Source: Malachius bipustulatus
Taxonomy: Eukaryota > Arthropoda > Insecta > Coleoptera > Melyridae
Direction: 5' to 3'
NCBI GenBank assembly: GCA_910589415.1
Contig: OU342633.1
Location: 54,182,404 to 54,246,403 of the forward strand
Length of the DNA: 64,000 nucleotides
In this document: piece after piece, positions 9,738 through 21,029 of the stretch
How the letters are laid out: each line of letters starts with the position of its first letter
Position numbering within the stretch: the stretch's first letter is position 1
The notes under the pieces: generated by a model
What the model saw: only the letters and a program-made list of their open reading frames with translations
What the model was told of the DNA's origin: nothing
Databases searched by the model: none
Position numbers and translations under genes: made by a program

Positions 9738-12700
9738 TTATATTTTTATCTTGTTATAATCTATGAATTTTATTAAGATTTTTTGTGATTTTGCATTCAT
9801 TTCTCTTAGTATTGTTTGTAGGCTAGCTGGTAGTTGAATTCCATTATTTGCTAAATCAAAGTATAGGTCGTAGTTTTGAATTTTGTTAATCGGGCATTCA
9901 AGGATTTCGTGTGATATGTTGCCGTAACCACCACATTCGCAGTAAGGATTTTCTGTTATTCCTATTCTGTGGAGATGAGCTTGACTTAGGCAGTGACCTG
10001 ATCTTAATCTGATTATCATCGTCAGATGTCTCTTATTATTTATTTTATTTGTTACGAGCCATGGTTTTTTAGGGAAATTTTCTTGTATAGCGTTATACCA
10101 TTTGCCTTTTAACTGGAATTGTTGCTTCCATTCGGTAGACCAATTTTCGAATAATGTACTTTTCAGTTCAGGTTCTATGTCACGTACATCTGGTTTGAGG
10201 TTTAAGGGTACATTCAAACGTCTTCCTATGTTTGCCAGGGTATCTGATTTTTCATTTCCCATTATATTAGAGTGGCCCGGAATCCAGCATAGCTTGAATA
10301 TATAACCCTCTTTAGCTGCCTGTGATATTGTTCTTCTGGTGTTTAGGGAAATATAATCATCTCTCGAATTGAAGTTACAATTTTTTAACCTTTCTAATGC
10401 ACTAAGAGAATCAGTCAATATTAAATTTTTTTTAGAATTTTTTGAGATTGCTAAATCTACTCCTTTGCTGATGGCTATTGTTTCTGCTGTACATATTTGC
10501 AGAAAGTCTGGTAGTTTTGATGAAAAGGATATGTTTAGTTCTGGGCTATGGATTCCTATTCCTGATGATTTGTTAATTTTTGAGGCATCTGTGTAAATTA
10601 GGCTGTATTTTTGGTGTTTATATTTTTCTACATTCTGCAAGAATTTTTGTTCAATTTGAGTGTCTGATTTCATAATATTCAAGTCAAGTACATTGATGTC
10701 TGCATACTGATGTTCATATTCAATTTCAAAACATGGAAGCACTTTATCTCTTCGTATTATATTTTGATATTTTGATAGCTCTGGCAAGACCGCAATTAGA
10801 TTTGGGGGTTTTTTGTTTTTCCAATATTTATTATTTGAATGGTACTCCTGATGCAGTGATCTTATAATGGGAATTAATGGATGTTTGTCGTATCTTATTA
10901 TTTTCAAGTAAAATTTTATGGCAAGCCATTTCCTTCTATTCTCAAGAGACATTTCTCCGCATTCGGCTAGGAGGACATTTGTGGGAGTTGTCTTCAGTAG
11001 GCCTGTAATGGCTCTGAGAGCTTTAAAGTGGGTAGAATTAATTTTGTTTTCTAAGGTTTTCTGCATTGGATTTATTATAATCCCTCCAAAGTCCAAATGA
11101 GATCTCACCATGCTATAGTATATGAGTAAAGATATTTTTGGGTCTGAGCCCCACCAAACTCCCGAGATAGCTCTAATTATATTGATACCTTGATTTGCTT
11201 TATTTATTCCATTATCTACATGACTTTTCCAATTCAAAAATTCATTGAATACTACCCCTAGATATTTAACATTGGATTTTCTGGGTATTTCAGTAGGACC
11301 TATTCGTATTGGTGGGATTATACTTTTTGATTTCCGTTTTCTGAACCACACATATTCTGATTTTTCCGGGGAGATGCTAAGTTGGTGGTTATTGAGCCAC
11401 CTCTGCAGTGAATTTAGTGATTTGTTTAAGAGTAATGACATGGAGTTGATGTCAGAACCCTGAGTCATGAGTAACAAGTCATCGGCGTATGATAGAAGGA
11501 CTACATCTTTTGGGATTACTTTGAATATTGTGTGGGTATATATGTTGAATAAAAGTGGGCTTAGGGGTGAGCCCTGTGCTATTCCCTTGTTTGCAGATTG
11601 TGGGCCATGTATATTGTTATATTTATCTTTGATATATATGTTCCTAGTCGCTAGAATATTATAAATAATGTTGGAATAGTTTTGTGGTATTTTGATCTTG
11701 GAAAGGTATTCGTGTAATTTGGAGATATTTACATTGTCATATGCTGACTTAATGTCTAGGAAGCATGCTAAGACTGTTTGATTTCTAGAAAATGCAAGTT
11801 GAATAGATGAGGTAAGAAGAGTTATATTTTCGTTAATGCCCATTCCCTTACGAAAGCCTATTTGATGGCTGGTGAATATTTTTGAATTTTCAATGTGCCA
11901 TTCTATTCTGTTTTTAATTATAAGTTCGAAAGTCTTTAGTATACATGGGGCTAATACTATTGGTCTATAGTGATCTGGATTTTGTGGTTGTTTATTGGGT
12001 TTCAGTAGAGCTATTACCAAGTAATTTCTCCACTGTTCAGGAATTGTTTGTGTTCTCAAACATTCATTATAAATATTACATAAGTGAATCAGTGCGTTTG
12101 GTGGTAAATTTTTAATCATTGAATATGATGTCTCATCTAGTCCCGTGGCAGAATCTTTTTTTTTCCTAATGCACATTTTTAGTTCATTTACTTGAATTGG
12201 GGGAAACTGTTCTGTGGTTGTAGTTAATGAGAAGTCTGGGTTTATGTTACAGCTACATAGCTTGTCTAAAATTTTTTCCGTTGTAGTTTCATCTGGTAAC
12301 CTACTTTTGTAGGAGGATTGATTTTTGTTAGAAAATTTTTTGATAGATTTCCAAACCTTAGATATGTTTGATTCTCGGTTTAAAGTATTACAGAATTCAT
12401 GGAATTTTTGTTTTTTCTTTTTCTTAAGGAATTTTCTTGTTTGAGCTATTTGTTTTTTTGCACTCAGGTAGTTTTCTAATGATGAGTTATTTTTGAATAT
12501 TGCTAGGATTTTTTTCCTTTCTTCTATTGCCTTCTGACATGAATCGTCCCACCATGGGGCTCTATTGCATTGAGTATTATTATTGGGTTTGGATCGTGGT
12601 ATGTGGTTTTCTGCAGCAGTATTAATAATTGCAAAGAAGGACTCATAATTTAGATTATTTTTTATTTGTGAGATATCTGAATTTATTTGGCAATTATATT

Positions 12701-13415
12701 CTGTCCAATTAGCTTTGTGAAATTGTCGTTTGTTTGAGTAATTCAGGTATGTATGATTATTGGGTTTGTTGATAGTTAGCATTGTTGGATAGTGGTTACT
12801 GAATCCACAGTCTCCTAATAGTTCCCAGTTTGTTAGCAGGGCCAAGTTGGAGGATATTATTGATAGGTCTAACGGACTACAGTTATTCTCAGGGTTTTGA
12901 AACAAGGTTGAGCAATTTTCATTCAATACTACCAAATTGTTTTCTGACATTAGTTCTACAATTGTTTTACCGTTAGCATTGTCTCTCACACTTCCCCAGG
13001 TGCTGTGATGAGCATTAAAGTCGCCCATGATAACAATATTGCCTGATAATTTGTTTAATATGTTTTCAAAGTATTTGATGTGAATTTTTTCTTGTGGCGG
13101 ACAGTATGCCCCTATTATGTTTAGCTTGTCTATTTTAATTATTACTCTTTGAATTTTGTTGTTTACGGGGAAAGAGTCAGAGTCAATGATATTAAATTTA
13201 ATGTTAGATTTTATTAAAATGGCAGTTCCGCCATAGCCGTCATCTCTGTCTTGTCTGACTATTTCATAGTTATGTAATTGGAAGGAATGGTTTGGCTTTA
13301 GCCATGTTTCATTTAAAATAACTACATCTGGGTGATAATCCCTCACTAGTGATATTAGGTTATGTTTGTTTGAATTGATGCTGCGTATGTTCCACTGTAT
13401 TATTGTTATTCCCAT
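9738..13415 (-). CDS. ORF2: endonuclease, reverse transcriptase and RNase H polyprotein
   Basis: A 1225-residue product that would nick target DNA and copy the element RNA at the nick (target-primed reverse transcription). Residues 1-215 are an exonuclease-endonuclease-phosphatase domain with QWNIRS, LNETW (E36) and GDFNAHHSTW (D132, N134). Its usual final SDH motif reads S206-N207-H208. Residues about 465-720 are the reverse transcriptase, with FLDIKSAYD (D554), GIAQGSPLSP and YADD (643-646). Residues about 935-1065 are RNase H with the four acidic residues D943, E978, D1002 and D1058. A C-terminal Cys-His cluster (CECGGYGNISHEILEC, about 1159-1174) is typical of I/Jockey-group ORF2. The start codon overlaps the ORF1 stop by one base, and this is the first ATG in frame. 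No frameshift or stop is present. Confidence 0.95.
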   Translation of the reverse strand: MGITIIQWNIRSINSNKHNLISLVRDYHPDVVILNETWLKPNHSFQLHNYEIVRQDRDDGYGGTAILIKSNIKFNIIDSDSFPVNNKIQRVIIKIDKLNIIGAYCPPQEKIHIKYFENILNKLSGNIVIMGDFNAHHSTWGSVRDNANGKTIVELMSENNLVVLNENCSTLFQNPENNCSPLDLSIISSNLALLTNWELLGDCGFSNHYPTMLTINKPNNHTYLNYSNKRQFHKANWTEYNCQINSDISQIKNNLNYESFFAIINTAAENHIPRSKPNNNTQCNRAPWWDDSCQKAIEERKKILAIFKNNSSLENYLSAKKQIAQTRKFLKKKKKQKFHEFCNTLNRESNISKVWKSIKKFSNKNQSSYKSRLPDETTTEKILDKLCSCNINPDFSLTTTTEQFPPIQVNELKMCIRKKKDSATGLDETSYSMIKNLPPNALIHLCNIYNECLRTQTIPEQWRNYLVIALLKPNKQPQNPDHYRPIVLAPCILKTFELIIKNRIEWHIENSKIFTSHQIGFRKGMGINENITLLTSSIQLAFSRNQTVLACFLDIKSAYDNVNISKLHEYLSKIKIPQNYSNIIYNILATRNIYIKDKYNNIHGPQSANKGIAQGSPLSPLLFNIYTHTIFKVIPKDVVLLSYADDLLLMTQGSDINSMSLLLNKSLNSLQRWLNNHQLSISPEKSEYVWFRKRKSKSIIPPIRIGPTEIPRKSNVKYLGVVFNEFLNWKSHVDNGINKANQGINIIRAISGVWWGSDPKISLLIYYSMVRSHLDFGGIIINPMQKTLENKINSTHFKALRAITGLLKTTPTNVLLAECGEMSLENRRKWLAIKFYLKIIRYDKHPLIPIIRSLHQEYHSNNKYWKNKKPPNLIAVLPELSKYQNIIRRDKVLPCFEIEYEHQYADINVLDLNIMKSDTQIEQKFLQNVEKYKHQKYSLIYTDASKINKSSGIGIHSPELNISFSSKLPDFLQICTAETIAISKGVDLAISKNSKKNLILTDSLSALERLKNCNFNSRDDYISLNTRRTISQAAKEGYIFKLCWIPGHSNIMGNEKSDTLANIGRRLNVPLNLKPDVRDIEPELKSTLFENWSTEWKQQFQLKGKWYNAIQENFPKKPWLVTNKINNKRHLTMIIRLRSGHCLSQAHLHRIGITENPYCECGGYGNISHEILECPINKIQNYDLYFDLANNGIQLPASLQTILREMNAKSQKILIKFIDYNKIKI

Positions 13416-14668
13416 TAATAGCTTTGTTGAGAATCGGAACGTGGTAGGTAGTGGGAGTCGGTTAATTCGTTGTTTTCGAGTGAGAGATTTATGTCTGTGT
13501 CATTAACGTTTTCTTTGGGGGGGTGATTTAGGGATTCGTCTAAAGTTAAAGGTGAAATAAATTCTATTTCAGGTTGAAGAGTTTGGGAAGAGATTGGTTT
13601 AGTTTGGATAGAATCTGTGTTCCGTCCGTTAGGGTAATTCAGACAAAGCCGGTGAGATGTTTTGTCATATCCCGATAAATTTATTTGTTTTTCTATTGGT
13701 GGGGATAATGGTCTTGATCTTTTGCTTTTGATCATAGAGCTTGTTGGGATGTATGTAGTGGGGGTTTGTTTTTGGGTTGCAGGTAAGACTGGGAAATCTG
13801 ATGGATGTAATCTGAATGGCGGGGGTGGAAGGTAAGTTTTAGGAATTTTCTGAGATGCCTCGAAATACGAAAGGTTTTCATAGGCCATCGTTTTTTTTAT
13901 TTCTCTTTGTCTTTTAAATTCTGGACAAGTTTTGCTGGTGCTTTTGTGTTTGTCACTTTTGCAGAAGTGGCATTTTATCGTGGTGCATGGCTGCTTTTCT
14001 TCGTGAGAAGAAGCGCAGCTGTAACATTTTTTTTTGCTGCGGCAATTATTTTTGGTATGTCCATAGAGCAGGCAAGAGAAGCACTGAGTAACAGGGGAAA
14101 TGTATGGATTTATACGGACAGGTAGGTTGTACATATTTATAAATCGTGGCAGGATGGTTCCCTCAAAGGTAATTAGAATCGAGCTAGATGGGATGTACTG
14201 GGTTGTTTTTTTCCCGTTTTCATCTAAAGTTTCAGTTCGTCTGTTAAGTCTTTTGATATCTAGTATTTTAAATGGGGATTGGGTGCAGCTTTTTAGTTCT
14301 TCTATATCTATATCTAAGTCTATCCTAGTAGCAACTCCTTTACAAGAAACTCTGTGATATGGAATGTATAATTCATAGCCCAGCTTCCTAAGTTCCCTAC
14401 TTTCTACAAACATATTTGCAGCTTGGTAATTATTAAATTTAACACTTATTCTGTTAGAGCCTTTAGATTCGATTTTAGTACTATCTTTGATATTTAATTT
14501 ATAAAGATCTCTTGCTATGGAGAGATGACTATAATTTCCGATATTTTTCGTCTTATCTTCATTTTTTGTTTCCATGAATACCTCGAATGGAGATAAGCTG
14601 GTTGAACTGTATTTGAGTATTGCTTTTTTTTTAGCATGATCTTCTAATACTTCCTTGCCCTCATTCAT
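13415..14668 (-). CDS. ORF1: gag-like nucleic-acid-binding protein
   Basis: A 417-residue protein expected to bind the retrotransposon RNA and form the transport particle. Three consecutive CCHC-type knuckles occupy residues 196-248 (CFSCLLYGHTKNNC; CYSCASSHEEKQPC; CHFCKSDKHKSTSKTC). The second and third have non-standard spacing. Residues about 45-190 (with RISVKFNNYQAANMFV) look like the RRM-like fold found before the knuckles in many insect non-LTR gag proteins; that is inference. The C-terminal third is rich in Pro, Ser and Thr (KTYLPPPPFRLHPSDFPVLP). Its TAA stop shares its last A with the ATG of ORF2. The first ATG of the frame is 196 bp from the element's 5' end. The frame is intact. 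Confidence 0.92.
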   Translation of the reverse strand: MNEGKEVLEDHAKKKAILKYSSTSLSPFEVFMETKNEDKTKNIGNYSHLSIARDLYKLNIKDSTKIESKGSNRISVKFNNYQAANMFVESRELRKLGYELYIPYHRVSCKGVATRIDLDIDIEELKSCTQSPFKILDIKRLNRRTETLDENGKKTTQYIPSSSILITFEGTILPRFINMYNLPVRINPYISPVTQCFSCLLYGHTKNNCRSKKKCYSCASSHEEKQPCTTIKCHFCKSDKHKSTSKTCPEFKRQREIKKTMAYENLSYFEASQKIPKTYLPPPPFRLHPSDFPVLPATQKQTPTTYIPTSSMIKSKRSRPLSPPIEKQINLSGYDKTSHRLCLNYPNGRNTDSIQTKPISSQTLQPEIEFISPLTLDESLNHPPKENVNDTDINLSLENNELTDSHYLPRSDSQQSY

Positions 14669-14864
14669 TTTGTGGATTTATCTAATTCCAAAAATATTAT
14701 ATGAAAGCAAACTTTGTTGCACTTACCGACGATGATGGAAGGAAGGTCAACAACAATAGGAAGTGTTAGTAATCACCAATATTTTATCGCACTATTAAAT
14801 ATTCTCGAAACTATTTATTTATCAAAATTTCGGCGTGTTGTCGTTACAGTGGCCAGCACGCGAA

Positions 14865-14879
14865 TCCAAATTTCAAGTA
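14865..14879 (+). repeat. Target-site duplication, copy 2
   Basis: tccaaatttcaagta, the right-hand copy of the duplication at 9292-9306. Confidence 0.9.
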
Positions 14880-15608
14880 AATTTTAACAAGATGGCTGAC
14901 ATTTGACAGTAAATTGAGCAGGAAACAAAACAATAACTTAATTAAATACACGTCAAATAGTGTCAAAGATTTCATTTCATGCAGATTCAATTCTAACTGA
15001 TTTTAAAATGAGTTACACAAACGCTGAAAATCAGTTAGAATTGAATCTGCATGAAATGAAATCTTTGACGCTGACGTGTGTTCAATAAGTTATTGTTTTG
15101 TTTCCTGCTCAATTTACTGTCATAGATCAGCCATCTTGTTAAAATTTACTTGAAATTTAGAAAGTTCATGCGACGCATCAACTATTAGAAGGACGTTTAT
15201 CTCGATAACGGTTTGCTCTATCGAAATAAATAAAGAGACATTGTTTATGTAAAAAATGTCAAATAAAAAGAAAATTAACCTTAAAAAACTGTAAAATTAT
15301 TATTTTTATTGTTTTCTTTCAAGTGAATGAGGGGGTTATGCCATCCCGAGGTCTATGTATGTGCTATCAAAGATTATGAAACACTATTCTAAACAGTCCA
15401 AAATAATACAAAATAACACCAAAAATTATCAAAATCGGTCAAGAAATAAAAAAGTTATTGCAAAAAATTGATTTTCAACCCTCAACTTCAACAGCTAATA
15501 TCTTTGTAGGGGTGTCTCTGAGGAATTAATTTTATAGATATTTTTTCATTTATTTTTACGAAATTTACCCAAATCCGGGAGATTGCCCACATATTATGGG
15601 ACACCCTG
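14865..15608. mobile_element. Right part of the 1.19-kb palindromic mariner-type element
   Basis: Ends ATATTATGGGACACCCTG followed by TA (15609-15610), the inverted copy of the left end at 8845. The palindrome centre lies near 15012, where cagttagaattgaatctgca and its complement face each other. No ORF. Confidence 0.85.
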
Positions 15609-15610
15609 TA

Positions 15611-18036
15611 TATATTTTTTGAAATTGTTAGTGAAACCTAGAAAAAATAATATTTGTTGAAAGTCCCCACCTACATAATAATAATTAAGAGTTATGGCAG
15701 ATATTCCGCTCCAACAATTCCAAGGGAAATGAAGTGCGTAGCAGACGGGATCGATGCTTCCTGACACTTGTACGACAAAAGATAAGAGCCAAACTTGGCA
15801 ACCGGATCGATATCTGAGCTTTGTTGCTAGTATATTCTGTTAATAATGTTCTCTTGAGAATTCTCCATCTGGGACAATTCTGTGCAGCAATGCATGAAAC
15901 ACTAGGCTGTGTCAGTTCCAACTAAGTGCACTGTAATAATTAATTAATCTGAATTATCAATTAAGATTATCCCTACACTGATAACATTAAAGACTAAAGT
16001 CTCACATTATTGCTGTTAATGCAGAACAAACTTAGGTTGTTTCCGAGAAACTTACTAATAAGTTTGTCTAATGTAGATATAGTATTAAAAAAATCACATC
16101 ATGTTTACTGATATCAGGGTTTGCATCTACAGTGTTCACAACTTGTTCTTCCAGTTACGGCGTCATAGCAGACTTTTTCATTATTTTTGCTAGCAGGAAT
16201 TAATTGTCCCTTTTCTTTATCAGAAATTTTACGTCCCTTAAAAATTTATTAATCATTTTGATTTGAGCATGAAAATAAAAATTTTAAGTTGTTGAGGAGA
16301 ATTTTATTTCTAGGAACCTATAAAAGTATAGCTAGAACAAAACGGAAAGCAAATATTTTTCTTTTTTCCAGTACTGAGTAACATGTGACTCATACAACTC
16401 GAATTCTTTAACATCCTATATTAAAAAAAAAAAACACAAAAATTTAAAAAAATTACAATCAATAATATTCACTTTTCTGAAATCAAGCTCTAAATGTTTT
16501 GTGTTACAGAACAATTTTCCTTTATTCTATCAAATTTTACTCCACCAGACATTAGGAACAATAATAGTAGGTACCTACAAAAAGCAATGAGGCATTTTAC
16601 GATTACTATTAGGGCAAGATTATTATTATTATGACATTAACCGTAGTCGAATGTCATAATTTAATATGAGACACATACACATTTTCATGATACAGTTTAT
16701 TAAAAGGCACTGATGCCGCTGCTAGATAATTTGTAACAGTATTGATGGCCGACATTGATGCTGGAGTAATGCCTATAAATTTTAGATTTGGTTGTATTCA
16801 ATCAAATTCAAAATTTGATCGACAATAATGACAGTCCGTATTTTCATTTTCTGATCTGATATGGTTTTCTATTTATTGCGACCTATTTACTGAAGTTTCG
16901 TATGTAGCAAAGAACTTGAACTATTATTATACATATAATACAATAAGAAACTCTTTTGGCTCTGCTGATAATTTTTCTGGTAAGAGTAAAAAGTCTCCTA
17001 ATTATTTTATAAAAAATTAATTTTTACTTTGATATGCACATTTTAATTTTATCAAAGTCTATTATTATAACTAACAATAAGTAACTACATAATAACAGCA
17101 TAATAACCCTTCGTCTTAGATAAAACAATAAATGAATACAAGCAGCGTTAAATGATGACGTTCTCTGGCAGAAAATTATTTTTCTCTTACTGATGCTAAA
17201 AGATAAATTACATTTGGGTGTTTTAATTGCGCGAGTTAACTGAAATGTGAAACACTGCAACAATGTGTTTTCACAGCACGGATAATGAAGCAAGCCCTCT
17301 GTTTGCCAAGAGCTCCTTTTATTATTTCACCGCAGAGGTTTGCGGAAACTTTTTAATGCCTAAAAGATAGCTACAGTGTATCAAATCTATGTATACAAAG
17401 CGCTTCTCTTTGGACGGAGATAAACAAAGTTCTTGAAAGAATGGAGGAAAGCGAATATGGAGGATTTAAGTACACGTACTTGCGGAAAGAGATCCATCTG
17501 GAAAACGTGATTCGGGCTGTAAAAAGGATTACTCCTACTATCGGTTGTGAACTTTATTAGGAAAAGTAATTTCGAAATTCCTACATACCGTTTTACGTCG
17601 AATGCTCGATGTTCGATTTAATGACGTAGAGATGAGCTTTTTTTTACTATTTTTCCAATTAGTTAGAAAAGGAAAAATTATTAAGTGTTGATGAACTGCC
17701 GCGCTTGCCGACCTGATAAACGTATAGTAAAATGTTTTATTGTTTAAAGCCAGTCAATCATCTAATAATAACGAACGTTTGCATTCATTCGCATTGCTGA
17801 ACCAAATTGTTCACCCCGGGAGCCAGCACTCGCTAACGAATCCTCACACCTACATATTTATGGCGAAATTTCTCTGGCAATGCGAACGAATGCATGGTCG
17901 TCACAGATGCCTGATCGGGTTTAGGAATAGCTAACGAAATTGATTTCATTTGGATAAAATTGTTTGAATTATTTCATGAATGAGTTTAAATGTTTATCGA
18001 AGATGACTTCTTGTAAATTGAGGTACAATAATAATA
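15611..18036. other. No gene recognised
   Basis: AT-rich sequence with scattered small open frames (78-89 codons) that resemble no family I know. A GTAGGTACCTAC palindrome lies near 16567, one of several similar strings in the window. No transposon ends were found. Confidence 0.45.
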
Positions 18037-18314
18037 ATAGCCCAGTCATTATGTATTATCGGTTACAATAGCCGAAATGTTAGAGTTTCGGTCAACGATC
18101 TCTAAAGTGCACCAAGGCTTGGTTTGGCCCCTACTGGGATGGGTGACTATAGTGGTAAAAAAATTCCGTGACCGGTCGTGCTCCGGGAGGTGCGTTAAAA
18201 AGGGAGTCCCGGCTGCTAGTAACGGGCAGAACAAGTAACGGACAGAACAAGAAAAATCGACAACGGAATTGTTCTTATTTCAAGTCGATTTTTTGGATAT
18301 GATGACTGGGCTAT
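18037..18314. mobile_element. Short TIR element containing 5S-rRNA-like sequence
   Basis: The 13-bp ends are perfect inverted copies (atagcccagtcat at 18037-18049, atgactgggctat at 18302-18314). Inside, a GC-richer core (18096-18245) includes the 5S-like stretch described separately. There is no coding frame of substance. It may be a MITE that captured a 5S-derived SINE, or a SINE with chance ends. The target-site duplication is unclear. Confidence 0.55.
18096..18150 (+). pseudogene. 5S rRNA-like fragment (A box to C box)
   Basis: The stretch runs cgatctctaaagtgcaccaa then ggtttggcccctactgggat and gggtgac. It lines up with the 5S rRNA internal promoter region, where CGATCACCGAAGTTAAGCAA is followed by GGTTAGTACTTGGATGGGTGAC. 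The C-box part TGGGATGGGTGAC is the closest match. Sequence before and after does not continue as 5S rRNA, so this is a fragment or the promoter of a 5S-derived SINE, not a working gene. Confidence 0.45.
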
Positions 18315-21029
18315 AATATATGGAAGCTTAATGTGACTACTTCCTACTGTTAATACTGATCTAGTCCCAATGGCAGACATAGCTGCTGAAGACATCAGTG
18401 ACCATTTCGATCTTGCTGGAGCTCATCGGCATAAAAAACATCCCAATAATAGGTATCAGAAAATTTATTTTAGCTAAATTACTCTAGTTCCTCCCGAAAA
18501 TCGTTAACCAGCCATTGAATCGTGTTCCCCTTGGCATGGAGAGAACACTCTAAATTTATGTCTAAAATTTGGTCGTGACTGAATAGTGCTATGTTTGGAG
18601 TCACTCGAAGTTCTAAAATTAGCTAGACAATGTGAAAATTACATAACTTGGAGCTATTATAGTTGAAACATATTCGACATTTCTATCGAACTTGCTCGAA
18701 TATTATGAGAATCAAAATAGCCGATAGATAACGAATCCTATATCTCGGGGTTCGTTAATGGTCTCTTATTATTTTAATTTTTTTAAATTATGTCTACTTT
18801 GTTTTCCAGGTTAGTATACGGATGCAGTAAGGTGAGATGACCGCATTATGAAGCTGCTGCATCTGTTACATACTTGTTACGGACAGTAAGTAATTGAAAC
18901 CACAACAAACTGATGTTATTTGTATTAGAAAAATAATTTATAAAGGGACTCAGAAACATGTTTTTAATTGTGGAACGTTTAGGGTCAGAGTTCCTATATG
19001 CACATTAATCCTTCTTACTGGGAACATGTAATATGAATCATGTTTTAATATAACTTCTTGACGTTTTAATTGTCAACACACAACAGCGGTTGTCGTGCAC
19101 TAAAATAAATTGCTATATTTTCACGTTGTCAAGAAAGAGACAGTGTAGTTTTAAGATTCATAAGTTCCTAGAGTGTGTTATTAATCTCTGTAGGAGCTCT
19201 ACTGTAACGGACATGAGTTTCAGGACTTCTTGCCATCTGTAAACATTGCTGAAATGACGATACATATAAACTTCGAGAAGTTGTTTATAGCGGGCATAAC
19301 AATTAATTATTGGGAAGAGCCGTAACAAAAAGAGATATGCGCATCGATCTTCATGTTTATAATTTTTAAGAGTTCCCTCGCCGATAAACCAGTCACTTGA
19401 TTTTGTCAAAATTTTACATGAAGCATGCGGCAACGGTATCTTAGAAGTTCTCCAACTCTCAGGTTTGTCTAGGTATGCCTAAATTATTACGGCGTGACAT
19501 GACTTGAAATGCACTAATGTACCAAAATCGACTTCATGTGATTATTGAAATTTCGAGTCTGCCCTCCCTATAACCACCAGAAGTTCAATGACTCTTTACC
19601 ATAAATGAATGATTGTTTCAAACTCCCTGCAGACTCTCGGGGCCAGACCTCTTTTGTGATGAGAAAAACCGACTTGTCTCAAACTTGAACCAACTTTGAA
19701 AATCTTTTGGTCAGTTTTGTGGGAGTTCGAACCAAGAACTGTCTTCTTCAGAATGAATACGATGTCGGCAAACATTGGGCTAAAAATTCTGCAGAGAGTG
19801 TTGCAAACCTGGTAAAGGGTAATTGAACTTTTGGTGGTTACAGGGTGAATTAAAAATTCAATTGAATATAATGGGAATTCGTTTTTGGTACATGGGTGTA
19901 TTTTATGTCATGTCTTTTTGTCTTTTAAATTCATATGAACATACGACACCAGCTGGGTGAAGTCGTTTCGTGAAAAAGTCAATAAATTGAAAAACAGTAG
20001 GATAATAATTATAACTCACCACGTTTGGTTAGGAAATCGTCGCTCTAACTACTACAACACGCTTTACTAAATCAATCAGAGAATAATGGCTAGCAGAGTG
20101 TTTGCAGAATAAATGCAAATTGTGCACGCCCTTGTTGTGTATAAACATAAGCGGCATTCATTGTATGCCGCAGTTGCGGAGGGAGTAAATGGATATCCAA
20201 AATATCCTATAAGAGGAACTTAATATGGAGATGGAATATTCGGCAGAAAAGTTAAATGGTTTGTAATTTCGTGCTTTCTTGTTAAAATTTCACTATCAGT
20301 CAGAAGTTTCATGCATGTCATTGGGATAGACGTTTCGTCTTAAGCGTCCGACCCTGATGGTTCATTGAATTGTAATTTTGAGCTTTAGCCCAGTTCGTTC
20401 GTCTCGTCTCTATATGATTAATTCTATTTGTGTAATAATCATTGTAGCTGGGCTTCTGTTTTTTTGTTTTGCTGTTAAGAATTTTTCTTAAAATACCACT
20501 TTATCTAACAGAAATACTCCAAGTCGCTTGTAAACAACAAGAATGCGAAATCCAACCAGTTAGAATTAACTCAAAAAAGTTTTCTAAAGCGTTTCCTATT
20601 TGAAACTTTCCGGTGCAATCTTACACTGATGGTCACAGTTAAAGACTTGAAACTTTCTGGAGCAACTTTGTTTACTTGAAGACCATGGTCGGTGGAAATC
20701 TTCCACCGTGGCTGAATGATAGGTAGGAGAATTAGTTACAATCAGAAGAGTTTAAAGGGTGACAACAATTTCTCAACAGTTTTCAATTTATTACCACCGT
20801 ATAATAAAATATTATTAAATACTTTCAATAATTTTTATTCTACTACCTACTTCTATTTTTATATTAAGTAGTTTTTGAGCTCTTATATTATATATTTCCA
20901 CACAAATCATTAAAACTTGATCATATTAGGTAGATTAGATTTATCGTCATGGGTCATTGTGACGTCTACTGCGACAGAAAGTCTATAATTGTGGCTCACA
21001 TCTAATCTAGTCGTGCTATGCACATGAAC
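18315..21029. other. No gene recognised
   Basis: Mixed AT-rich sequence with no convincing exon. Near 20600-20665 the phrase gaaactttccggtgcaa is loosely repeated (gaaactttctggagcaa), and a small stem cggtggaa/ttccaccg follows at about 20690. Open frames here are short and unlike known proteins. Confidence 0.4.

Larger units (their letters stand above)
9307..14864 (-). mobile_element. Full-length I-group non-LTR retrotransposon
   Basis: A 5558-bp element on the minus strand. It carries two ORFs (gag-like ORF1, then ORF2 with endonuclease, reverse transcriptase and RNase H), a 5' leader of about 196 bp before ORF1, and a 3' UTR of about 430 bp. The 3' end is CCCTAAAG followed by AAG units (rc of 9307 onward), a simple-repeat tail like those of I elements rather than poly(A). 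A perfect 15-bp target-site duplication flanks it (9292-9306 and 14865-14879). The host sequence it split is itself a palindromic DNA transposon, so this insertion is the later event. Both ORFs are free of stops, which suggests a recent insertion. RNase H, zinc knuckles in ORF1 and the short-repeat tail together point to the I group (family knowledge). Confidence 0.93.

Noticed and set aside
10102..14357. Open frames on the plus strand across the I-group element (60-85 codons).
   Set aside because: They are antisense to intact ORF1 and ORF2 and have no motifs of their own.
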